The notes under the pieces: model-generated | Seen by the model: only the letters and a program-made list of their open reading frames with translations | Databases searched by the model: none | Told to the model about the DNA's origin: nothing | Source: Candidatus Saccharimonadota bacterium | Lineage (GTDB): Bacteria > Patescibacteriota > Saccharimonadia > Saccharimonadales > Saccharimonadaceae | NCBI GenBank assembly: GCA_016866755.1 | Contig: VGLK01000001.1 | Span: 124,001 to 188,000, forward strand | Direction of reading: 5' to 3' | Length of the DNA stretch: 64,000 nt | Position numbers and translations under genes: made by a program | Part shown: piece after piece, positions 51,648 through 59,598 of the stretch | Layout of the letters: every line of letters starts with the position of its first letter | Position numbering within the stretch: the first letter of the stretch is position 1

Positions 51648-52772
51648 ATGGAAATTATATTACAACTACTTACAGTAGGCTTACTCGTGCTAATTGGTGT
51701 GCGTCTTGAGGCGCTACGGCCAAGAGGAACATTTCGTTCACGTAATGTAGGTAAAGGGGAAAAAACAGTGTTTGTTGATACTTCGGCACTTATGGACGGC
51801 AGGATTGCTCATGTAGCGAAAGCCGGTTTTATGCCCGGATTGCTAGCAATACCACGTAGCGTTGTTGCCGAACTGCAGATGTTAGCGGACAACGGTGACA
51901 GCAGCAAACGGGCACGTGCCCGCTACGGTTTAGACCTCATTAAAGAACTGCAAAATATGCCGGACAGTCGAGTGTCAATTATCTCTGATGGGATCGCAAA
52001 AGAAGGGGTAGACAATCGGCTGCTTGAACTGGCGCGAAATAATGATGGTATAATTTGCACGCTCGATTATAACCTCAATAAAGTGGCGGCAGTAGAGAAT
52101 ATTAAAATACTTAATATAAATGAGTTAGCTCAGTCGCTTCGTATGGCTCATATGCCAGGTGAAATTTTTGAGCTGGAACTTAAAACAAAAGGTCAAGATT
52201 CGCATCAGGCGGTCGGTCATCTTTCTGACGGCACGATGGTAGTCGTTGAGCATGCAAGTAAGTATATCGGAAAAACTAAACCGGTGGAAGTGATTCGCAG
52301 TTTGCAAACCGAAGCTGGAAAAATGATGTTTGCTCGAATTTCTCCCTTATATGAGATTAAGAATGGCGAATCTGTGGCTGCAACTAAACCAAGCCAAAAT
52401 TCTACAACAGAAAAACCTGAAGCGACAAAAAAAGCATCAAAAAGGCCACAGGGTCGAAAGCCGCGCGATGAGCAAAAAATGCTTGAACAGTCAGAGGTGG
52501 CTATTACTACTAAAGATCAGAACGAACCCTCACCTAAGGGCAGGGTTCGAGCCTATCATGCAATTCCCGCGCCAAGCAAGGCAGTTAAAAAGGCTGCTAG
52601 TAATGCACGTACTAGTAACACCGATGAGCCAAAACGGCGCACTGGTGTGGTGAAAACGCAATTAGCTAACGAACCTAGTAAGGTAGCTAAGTTGTCTAAG
52701 CGTCCTAAAACACAGGCTCAACGCGAGGCGTCATTTATAGCGCTTATTGACGAGACGAACGGTAATGACTAA
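51648..52772 (+). CDS. PIN-TRAM domain protein (YacL-like)
   Basis: A 374-residue protein with a short N-terminal membrane segment (about 2-22) instead of the four found in B. subtilis YacL. The PIN domain (about 40-150) has VFVDTSALMDGRI with the first acidic pair, RSVVAELQ and the NDGIICTLDYNLNK metal-binding end. A TRAM domain (about 170-230) may bind RNA. The last 140 residues are Lys/Arg/Pro-rich and disordered, which is unusual. It lies after radA as in the Firmicutes clpC-radA-disA-yacL order, although disA is absent. A short SD (AAAGGAAA) precedes ATG 51648. It overlaps the convergent PBP gene by four bases. Confidence 0.85.
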   Translation: MEIILQLLTVGLLVLIGVRLEALRPRGTFRSRNVGKGEKTVFVDTSALMDGRIAHVAKAGFMPGLLAIPRSVVAELQMLADNGDSSKRARARYGLDLIKELQNMPDSRVSIISDGIAKEGVDNRLLELARNNDGIICTLDYNLNKVAAVENIKILNINELAQSLRMAHMPGEIFELELKTKGQDSHQAVGHLSDGTMVVVEHASKYIGKTKPVEVIRSLQTEAGKMMFARISPLYEIKNGESVAATKPSQNSTTEKPEATKKASKRPQGRKPRDEQKMLEQSEVAITTKDQNEPSPKGRVRAYHAIPAPSKAVKKAASNARTSNTDEPKRRTGVVKTQLANEPSKVAKLSKRPKTQAQREASFIALIDETNGND

Positions 52773-55465
52773 TCGTCGTTGCGATTATTGCCGCGACCCG
52801 AGTTTGATGAGTTTTCGGTAGAAGACGATGATACGGTAAGTGTGCTTGAGCCGCTTGCGGTATAATAGGCGCTGTCACGTATGTTAACGGTAATATTTTT
52901 TGTACCAGGTGATGATGCAGTATACGTTGCTGTTTGAACGCCGCTACCAGATATCGAACTACTCTTAACTGATTCGCCATCAACTAAAATATCAATTGTC
53001 TCTAGTCCGTGTGTACCTTGTTGAACGGTGGCACGAATCGTATACTCATTGCCACGATTACTCACCGCAATTGATCCGATAGATGGTTTAGCGTCGTCAC
53101 ATTTATGAAGTTCATCTCTGTTGGCCGCGTCGTAGCCATTGGTATTTGTAAAAACTTCACGCTTTGTTACTGGGTCGGTCGATTTTGTAACGTCAATTTC
53201 TATTCGAGCCGCCTCAGGGGTGCAGTCTGTAGCCAGCTTTTTCGAAACGCGATCGAATGTAAGTTTTGCATTTGATTGTCCTTGACGGCGATTCCACCAT
53301 GATGGATAAAGCTCTTTACCTTGCTGCTGTATGCCTTCGGGCCTGTCAAACCAAGCATTGCTATTCCATTTACCTTCGGGCGCATATACTTCTTTATGTG
53401 CAAATTCTAGCACCGGCCGCACAATACGGTTACCCATGGCAGAGTTTGAAGACGAAATGTTGCGAGTGTCGTTATTGCCAAGCCACACGCCCATTGAAAG
53501 AGCCGGACTGTAGGTCATAAGCCATAGGTCTTTTGGTTTTTTATTAATATCGGAAGTACCGGTTTTAGAGGCGGTGCGTACACCAGGTACGGTAAGTGCG
53601 TTGCTACCATGCAGTGGTGTGCTAGCGGCTTGATCTCCAAGAATATCACTAATAATGTAAGCAATTTGCGGATCAAGTACCTGTTTGCTTTCTTCTTTCC
53701 ATTTTTTTAATGTATCACCCTGAGAGTTTTTAACTTCTAATACGGTTGAAGTTGGCCGGTAAGTGCCATTACGCGCCAAAGTGGCATAGGCGTTTACCAT
53801 TTGAGTCTGTTTAACAGTACAGGCACCAATAGCCGCCGATAAACCAACACCTGCTGCTTCTTCTTGTGTGCAGTAATTTGTAGCACCGGCATCGCGAATT
53901 GTCTTGATTGATTGTTCTACGCCTGTAATTTCCATGGCTTTTACCGCAGGTACGTTTCGCGATAGCGCTAATCCTTGACGAATATTAATATTACCCATAA
54001 AACGACCGTCGTGGTTTTGCAGCGGTGCGCCATAAATGGAATCGATATTTTCATCGCGCAATATACTGCCGCTACCAAAGTTAGTTTGGTTTGAGCCTTT
54101 ATCTTTAAAAAGCTCAGCAAATACAAATGGCTTTACGGTGGAGCCGGGTTGAATAAATGATTCAGCGGCGTTCGTTTGGCCAAAGCCGGTATAGCTGTAG
54201 TCGCGGCTGCCAACCATGGCTACAATTTGCCCAGTTGCAGTATCTTCAACAGTCGCTGCGGCATTGCTAATGCCAAATGATTCTGGCGTGCCGCTTGCAA
54301 AAAATGCACCGACTTGCTCTTGTAATTTGTCTTGGATACGCTTGTCCAGTGTGGTGGTTACAGAGAGTCCGCCTTGACCGACAGTTGCTTTACCAAGCTC
54401 GCGTTCAAGCTGTGAACGAACCGATAGCACAAAATGTGGAGCGCTAATGTCGGCACCATCGGTTACCAGTGGCTGAATGGTGTCGAGAATTGCATAAGCC
54501 TTGGCGTCATCTGCTTCTTGGCGTGTAATAAAGTTTTGACTTACCATTTTATCAAGTACGTTATGCTGACGAGTGATTAACGCAGTGTGTCCAGCCTCAT
54601 TGTACGGGTCGTATAATCCAGGTTGATTAGGAATGGCGGCAAGCATGGCAGATTCTGGTAGATTTAGCTCTAGCGCTGGCTTGCCAAAGTAAGTTTGCGC
54701 TGCGGACTCGGCGCCATTTCGGCGGCCACCATACGGCGACTCGTTAAGGTAAAGTGCCAAAATATCATTCTTGTCATACATACGCTCAACTTCGATTGCT
54801 AGAATAATCTCTTTTATTTTTCGCGGAATACCTCCAAAGCCGCGATCGCTTGCTTCATCGGCAAAGAATACCTGCTTTACAAGTTGCTGGGTAAGGGTAG
54901 AGCCACCTTGAGTGGAGTTGCCGCGTGCGTTTGAGACGGTAGCACGAACAATGCCAGTCGGGCTAACTCCGTGATGATCATAAAAATCTTGATCCTCAAT
55001 GGCAATGGTAGCCTCTTTAAGAAGCGGACTAATCTGATCGCTCTCAACTACAAGTTTGTAGTTGCCGTCGCCCTTATCTTCGTAAAGCAGTTGACCATTG
55101 CGGTCATAATATTTTGTAACAGTGGTTTGAACACGCTTTGCAATTTCGCTTGGGCGAATTTGGTCAACGTCTTTACGATAGTAGGCAAAAAGACCACCAG
55201 TAAATAATACACCTGCAAGTAACACTACGGCACCAACTTTTAATAGCGCCAGCGCGCCAGCTTTAGAGAACCAGTAACCAGCAACACGCTTTGGGTGCAA
55301 ACGATACAACGCCCGCTTAACTGGGTGCTTTGGCAGTGTCGCTAAATATTCGGCCCTACGGCGTGATGCAGCATCTTTTTTGGTTTTACGCTTATGCGTT
55401 AAGTTGGAATACACGCTCATACGGCGTGAATTTGATGATTTCTTACCCACACTAAATTTCCTCAT
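52769..55465 (-). CDS. Bifunctional penicillin-binding protein 1A
   Basis: Cell-wall synthase of 898 residues. A basic cytoplasmic tail (1-65) and one membrane segment (about 70-92) precede the GT51 glycosyltransferase domain, with EDQDFYDHHGVSPTGIVRA (catalytic Glu) and GGSTLTQQLVKQ. The transpeptidase domain shows PGSTVKPF (SxxK nucleophile), an SRN motif in LALSRNVPAVKA, and KTGTSDINKKPKDLWLM. After it comes a region with an Ig-like fold (about 800-880) and a Ser/Asn-rich end. The extended -10 at 55481-55489 gives a leader of only about eight bases. Confidence 0.94.
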   Translation of the reverse strand: MRKFSVGKKSSNSRRMSVYSNLTHKRKTKKDAASRRRAEYLATLPKHPVKRALYRLHPKRVAGYWFSKAGALALLKVGAVVLLAGVLFTGGLFAYYRKDVDQIRPSEIAKRVQTTVTKYYDRNGQLLYEDKGDGNYKLVVESDQISPLLKEATIAIEDQDFYDHHGVSPTGIVRATVSNARGNSTQGGSTLTQQLVKQVFFADEASDRGFGGIPRKIKEIILAIEVERMYDKNDILALYLNESPYGGRRNGAESAAQTYFGKPALELNLPESAMLAAIPNQPGLYDPYNEAGHTALITRQHNVLDKMVSQNFITRQEADDAKAYAILDTIQPLVTDGADISAPHFVLSVRSQLERELGKATVGQGGLSVTTTLDKRIQDKLQEQVGAFFASGTPESFGISNAAATVEDTATGQIVAMVGSRDYSYTGFGQTNAAESFIQPGSTVKPFVFAELFKDKGSNQTNFGSGSILRDENIDSIYGAPLQNHDGRFMGNINIRQGLALSRNVPAVKAMEITGVEQSIKTIRDAGATNYCTQEEAAGVGLSAAIGACTVKQTQMVNAYATLARNGTYRPTSTVLEVKNSQGDTLKKWKEESKQVLDPQIAYIISDILGDQAASTPLHGSNALTVPGVRTASKTGTSDINKKPKDLWLMTYSPALSMGVWLGNNDTRNISSSNSAMGNRIVRPVLEFAHKEVYAPEGKWNSNAWFDRPEGIQQQGKELYPSWWNRRQGQSNAKLTFDRVSKKLATDCTPEAARIEIDVTKSTDPVTKREVFTNTNGYDAANRDELHKCDDAKPSIGSIAVSNRGNEYTIRATVQQGTHGLETIDILVDGESVKSSSISGSGVQTATYTASSPGTKNITVNIRDSAYYTASGSSTLTVSSSSTENSSNSGRGNNRNDD

Positions 55466-55480
55466 ACAATGTTACCTCTT

Positions 55481-55489
55481 AGTATAGCA
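55481..55489 (-). promoter_or_regulatory. extended -10 box of the PBP1A gene
   Basis: On the minus strand TGCTATACT ends 15 bases before ATG 55465, and the bases between include GAGG, a weak SD. Confidence 0.6.
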
Positions 55490-55520
55490 CTTTTTGCATT
55501 AATAAAAGTCTCTATTCTGC

Positions 55521-55526
55521 TATACT
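55521..55526 (+). promoter_or_regulatory. -10 box of tyrS
   Basis: TATACT, extended by TGC, gives a leader of about 27 bases with SD AAAGGGAG (55548-55555) before ATG 55560. Confidence 0.65.
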
Positions 55527-55559
55527 TTTATAGAGAACAACCAAGGTAAAGGGAGCAGT

Positions 55560-56792
55560 ATGAAATTATCCGAAGAACTAGTGTGGCGTGGTTTTTACAA
55601 CCAGACAACATTTGGGTCAATCGAAGAGGTTGACGAACGAACCTACACGCTCTATCTTGGTGCCGATCCAACCGGTGATAGTCTGCATGTTGGCCATTTG
55701 GCGGTTTATATGCTGGTTCGGCAATTTTTGCAGCGAGGACACAAGGTTGTGCTACTAATTGGCGGTGGCACGGCGGTAGTTGGAGACCCGGGTGGTCGTG
55801 TTGATGAGCGCAAAATTTCTTCACTAGAAGAGGTTGCCCATAATGCATCTGCACTTAGCGAGCAGGTAAGCAAACTGTTTAGTAATCGCGATTTTACGCT
55901 TGTAAATAATTTTGATTGGTTAAAAGATGTGTCAGTCTTAGATTTCTTGCGCGATGTAGGTAAGCACTTTAGCGTGACACAACTTGTACAGCGAGATTTT
56001 ATTGCTAGCCGAATAGGCGAAGGTGGTTCTGGCATTAGTTACGCCGAATTCAGCTACACACTTTTACAAGGCTATGATTTTTGGCACCTTCATAAAAAAT
56101 ACGGCGTTAATTTACAGATTGGTGGCGCTGATCAATGGGGCAACATAATTTCTGGAATTGAACTTATTCGTAAAAAAGAAGCCCATGACACATATGGTAT
56201 GACAGCGCCACTGGTGATTAACAAGTCGACTGGTCGTAAATTTGGCAAATCGGAAGGTGGAGCTGTTTGGCTATCGGCAGAAAAAACCAGCCCATATAAG
56301 TTTTATCAGTTCTGGCTTAATACCGACGATGAAAGTGTTATAGATTTCTTAAAAATTTTTACCACGTTACCAAAAGAAGAAATCGATGCCATTAGTGAAA
56401 ATCATGCAATCAATCCTGGTGCGCGATCGGCCCAAAAAATGCTAGCGCGAGCCGTAACCGATTTAGTTCATGGAGAATCTAGGCGTTATGCGGTAGAAAA
56501 AGTTACAGAAGTGTTATTTGGTGATGGTCGTATGGTACGAGATTTAGACGAGGTGGAAGAAGCAATGCTGGCTCAAGAGATTCCAGCAATTTCGTTAGGA
56601 GGCGCAAACACTTTTACGGTGGTTACCGCTCTTGTAACAAATGGTTTGGCTGCAAGTAATGGCGAGGCTCGTCGGCTGCTTATGGGTGGTGCTATAAAGT
56701 GTGACGGCGAAAAAATTACCGAAGATATTACTCTTGCACCGCACACCTTGCTTAAAAAAGGCAAGAATAGTTTTATTCTTGTACGCGAGTAA
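55560..56792 (+). CDS. tyrS: Tyrosine-tRNA ligase
   Basis: Class I synthetase charging tRNA-Tyr. The HIGH-like motif is in YLGADPTGDSLHVGHL (about 38-53), the tyrosine-binding segment is SYAEFSYTLLQGYDFWHL, and QIGGADQWGNI and KFGKSEGG (KMSKS equivalent, about 227-234) follow. A C-terminal S4 RNA-binding domain takes up about 345-410 (SNGEARRLLMGGAIKCDGEK). Length (410) is normal. It has its own promoter and SD, and the YibE/F gene begins five bases or a little more after its stop. Confidence 0.97.
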   Translation: MKLSEELVWRGFYNQTTFGSIEEVDERTYTLYLGADPTGDSLHVGHLAVYMLVRQFLQRGHKVVLLIGGGTAVVGDPGGRVDERKISSLEEVAHNASALSEQVSKLFSNRDFTLVNNFDWLKDVSVLDFLRDVGKHFSVTQLVQRDFIASRIGEGGSGISYAEFSYTLLQGYDFWHLHKKYGVNLQIGGADQWGNIISGIELIRKKEAHDTYGMTAPLVINKSTGRKFGKSEGGAVWLSAEKTSPYKFYQFWLNTDDESVIDFLKIFTTLPKEEIDAISENHAINPGARSAQKMLARAVTDLVHGESRRYAVEKVTEVLFGDGRMVRDLDEVEEAMLAQEIPAISLGGANTFTVVTALVTNGLAASNGEARRLLMGGAIKCDGEKITEDITLAPHTLLKKGKNSFILVRE

Positions 56793-56797
56793 TTTGG

Positions 56798-57949
56798 TTG
56801 TATGCCCATTACGGCAATAAATTTCAATTTACTAAAGCTGTGGCGCGCAAAATCGTGGGTGCACGCTTAGTAATAGGTAGCGTAGTTTGTGTATTTTTAG
56901 CGCTACTGGCTCAAGTTTTTCTTTCGCCATATGTGCCACAAAATAACAACTTTGATACACCATTTTACACTTTAAATAACGCTGGTGCAGGTACGCAATA
57001 TCGCGGCGAGATAGTAGAAACTCGGCATGACGTAATTGCACACGTAAGGCTTCTTGATGGGCCGAATAAAAATTCAGTGGTGCAAGTTGAACTTGTTGAT
57101 ACCGTTTATGATCGTTCGCCCGGTTCGCCAGTTTTAGTAAGCGAATATAGCGATCCGGCAGGTGAGCGACTTGGCGTGAGTGACAATTGGCGGCTGCCTC
57201 AAGTATTTTTACTCGCAGCTGTATTCTTTGCTTTAACGTATATAGTAGCGGGTAAACGCGGTGCCCGAAGTATTGGTGCCTTGCTTGCTACGGTTAGCGT
57301 GCTAACTCTTGGTGTGGTACCGGCATTGTTAACGGGCGTATCACCGGTAGTAGCGTGTCTTGTCGGTGCGCTAGTAATAGCAATTTTATCGATATTTATT
57401 ACACAAGGATTCTCTAAGCAAAGTGTAATTGCATTAATATGTGTAAGCATAACGTTAGTTATTGCTGCCGTAGCGTCAACGCTTGCGCTAAAGTTTAGCT
57501 ATCTTTTTGGCATGCTAGACGAAGCAAGTAGTTTTGTGCTTGGCTCAGGCAATATTGACACTCGCGGTTTGTTAGCAGGAAGTGTAGTATTAGTAACCTT
57601 AGGCGTAGTAGACGACGTTGTGGTTACTCAAGTTGGTGCGGTTAGGGCGGTCCGTAAACTTGGGGCAAATAGTAGCGAAGCTTTTGCATCGGCAATGCAG
57701 ATTGGTCGTGAACATATTGGCGCAATTGTAAACACTCTGGTGCTAGCGTATGTAGGTGTAAGTTTGCCGTTACTTGTTGCAGTGGCATCAACTAGCGAAA
57801 CGGGTGCGGGAATTTTATCACTACTTAATTCGCCATTTATAGCACAAGAAATTGTACGAACAATAGTTTCGAGCATTGTGCTGGTTGCTGCCGTGCCGCT
57901 TAGTTCGTGGGCGGCGGTGCGCTTTTTAACTCCACCAAAAAACAGTTAA
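56798..57949 (+). CDS. YibE/F-like membrane protein
   Basis: Multi-pass membrane protein of unknown function, 383 residues in the longest form. After one N-terminal membrane segment comes an extracytoplasmic beta-rich domain (about 65-120), then seven or so hydrophobic segments. The family signature is VTLGVVDDVVVTQ followed by MQIGREHIGAIVNTLVLAYVG (in parts). The start is uncertain: no in-frame ATG exists near the beginning, and TTG 56798 or GTG 56840 are the candidates; no convincing SD is visible. It probably depends on tyrS transcription. It overlaps the convergent phosphohexomutase gene by four bases. Confidence 0.82.
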   Translation: MYAHYGNKFQFTKAVARKIVGARLVIGSVVCVFLALLAQVFLSPYVPQNNNFDTPFYTLNNAGAGTQYRGEIVETRHDVIAHVRLLDGPNKNSVVQVELVDTVYDRSPGSPVLVSEYSDPAGERLGVSDNWRLPQVFLLAAVFFALTYIVAGKRGARSIGALLATVSVLTLGVVPALLTGVSPVVACLVGALVIAILSIFITQGFSKQSVIALICVSITLVIAAVASTLALKFSYLFGMLDEASSFVLGSGNIDTRGLLAGSVVLVTLGVVDDVVVTQVGAVRAVRKLGANSSEAFASAMQIGREHIGAIVNTLVLAYVGVSLPLLVAVASTSETGAGILSLLNSPFIAQEIVRTIVSSIVLVAAVPLSSWAAVRFLTPPKNS

Positions 57950-59502
57950 GCTAAATCTTGATTAAGAGCGGCTTCCATTTGGCGATAAATACCGTGCGGT
58001 TCGGCAAGTGCAAGACTTACAATTTCATCGGCGCGCGCTTGATTGTTGGCAACGCCGTAAATTCGTAATTGTGGCGCATTACCAGATGGGCGAATATGCG
58101 CAATATCGCCATTTGAAAAATAGAGACGTATGCCGTCGAGTGAGTTTATTTTTTCTATGGCACCAAAACCAAGCTCGTTCGTAAAAAATTTTGTTGCAAA
58201 ACCTTTGGCTACGTCTTCAGGGCCGCTAAGGTGCGAAATAATAGACTGCGAAATATCTTGCGGAAAATTATCTATTAGACCTGCCTGCGTGGCGCGTGGC
58301 GGTAGGGCTGTAAATAATTTTGAGACCGAAGAATTATTATTCGCAGCATGCGCAAGAGTGATACAAATTGGTAAGAAGGCGTCACGCGTAGGCAGGGCGC
58401 GCAAAGTTCCGTCGCCGTAAGAAATGTCGTTATAGGTTAAAAAGCCACCGTTCACTTCCCAGCCAACGATTTTTTTAAAACCATCATCTGCTGCTGATTT
58501 CATAGCCACAATAACATGTGGTGATCCAATTTTTGTATGCACGTATTGGCGAGCAAGCTGAGCGAAATACGTATCAAGTGCGTCGCTAGAGCTAATTGGG
58601 TAGGCGCTAAAATCTGCCTCGAGAGCAGTTGCTACTACGGCGCCAAGCTCATCGCCGCGATGAAACAGACCATTTTCGTCGATAACAAACGGGCGGTCGC
58701 TGTCGCCATCAGTCGAGACAATAGCAAAGGCATGCGGGTATTTTTGAGCGAGAGACGTAAAATAAGCCTGATCGGCGGCAGTTACGTTTTCGGTATCAAT
58801 CGGCACGAACTCATCGGAACGTCCTTCGGTAATTACGATTGCGCCAAGTGATTGAAGTAGCGCTACTAGCAAATCACGACCTACGGCTGAATGCTGATAG
58901 ACGACAACTGTTTTACCCTCAAGAGTAGAAGTGGATAGTGCCTGTGTAAATCGATCAAGGTATTGGGCGCTTATATCGCGAGTTGTAAAAGATTCAGGAG
59001 TAGAGGTAGTTTTAAACGAACCATCTGTGCTAAACTGTGATTTTGCTTCCTCTAGGGCGTATAATTCGCGACGTATGTCAGCTACGGCCGCTTTTATCCC
59101 AGCTTCATCAGCCTTTAGTACTTCGCCGTCGTGTCGGTAAAATTTAATCCCATTTCTGTCGGCGGGAATATGACTGCCGGTTACCATAATGCAGGCGGTA
59201 TTGGCCTCTTGTGCGGCATAGGCTAGGGCTGGTGTTGGTATAAAACCGCAATCTACCGGTGTGTAGTTGGCATCGTGAACAGCTTTGGCGACTGCGTACT
59301 TAATGCGTGGTGTGCTATCGCGGAGGTCGCCAGCAATAAGTATTTCGCGTCCATTAAATCCTTGGCTAGTTAAATATTTAAGAAACCCTGTTGTATTGAT
59401 ATAGCATTCAAGGTCGGTCATATCTTCAATAAGGCCGCGCAAACCCGAGGTGCCAAAACTTAGCTCGACAGGAGAGTAGGTGAGTGCTGATAGTAAATCC
59501 AT
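57946..59502 (-). CDS. Phosphohexomutase (phosphoglucomutase/phosphomannomutase family)
   Basis: Interconverts hexose 1- and 6-phosphates, feeding nucleotide-sugar and cell-envelope synthesis. The phosphoserine loop is VTGSHIPADRNGIKFY (about 105-120), the metal loop is STDGDSDRPFVID (Asp-x-Asp-x-Asp, with Ser in place of the usual Gly), the sugar-binding loop is WEVNGGFL, and the phosphate loop is RPSGNAPQLRIYG. Length (518) fits the family. Glucose or mannose preference cannot be told. SD GGAG and a -10 TGATATACT (minus strand, 59539-59547) precede ATG 59502. Confidence 0.92.
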   Translation of the reverse strand: MDLLSALTYSPVELSFGTSGLRGLIEDMTDLECYINTTGFLKYLTSQGFNGREILIAGDLRDSTPRIKYAVAKAVHDANYTPVDCGFIPTPALAYAAQEANTACIMVTGSHIPADRNGIKFYRHDGEVLKADEAGIKAAVADIRRELYALEEAKSQFSTDGSFKTTSTPESFTTRDISAQYLDRFTQALSTSTLEGKTVVVYQHSAVGRDLLVALLQSLGAIVITEGRSDEFVPIDTENVTAADQAYFTSLAQKYPHAFAIVSTDGDSDRPFVIDENGLFHRGDELGAVVATALEADFSAYPISSSDALDTYFAQLARQYVHTKIGSPHVIVAMKSAADDGFKKIVGWEVNGGFLTYNDISYGDGTLRALPTRDAFLPICITLAHAANNNSSVSKLFTALPPRATQAGLIDNFPQDISQSIISHLSGPEDVAKGFATKFFTNELGFGAIEKINSLDGIRLYFSNGDIAHIRPSGNAPQLRIYGVANNQARADEIVSLALAEPHGIYRQMEAALNQDLA

Positions 59503-59538
59503 AAGTGTATGCTCCAGTTTAAGGGTCGTTATAGCTTA

Positions 59539-59547
59539 AGTATATCA
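59539..59547 (-). promoter_or_regulatory. extended -10 box of the phosphohexomutase gene
   Basis: On the minus strand TGATATACT gives a leader of about 30 bases, with GGAG nine bases before ATG 59502. Confidence 0.6.
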
Positions 59548-59585
59548 CCAAAATTTATACCGCGCAGCGAGGGTGTAATGTGCGG

Positions 59586-59591
59586 TATGAT
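59586..59591 (+). promoter_or_regulatory. -10 box of recG, leaderless start
   Basis: TATGAT ends seven bases before ATG 59599, without an SD. Confidence 0.5.
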
Positions 59592-59598
59592 GTAAGAG

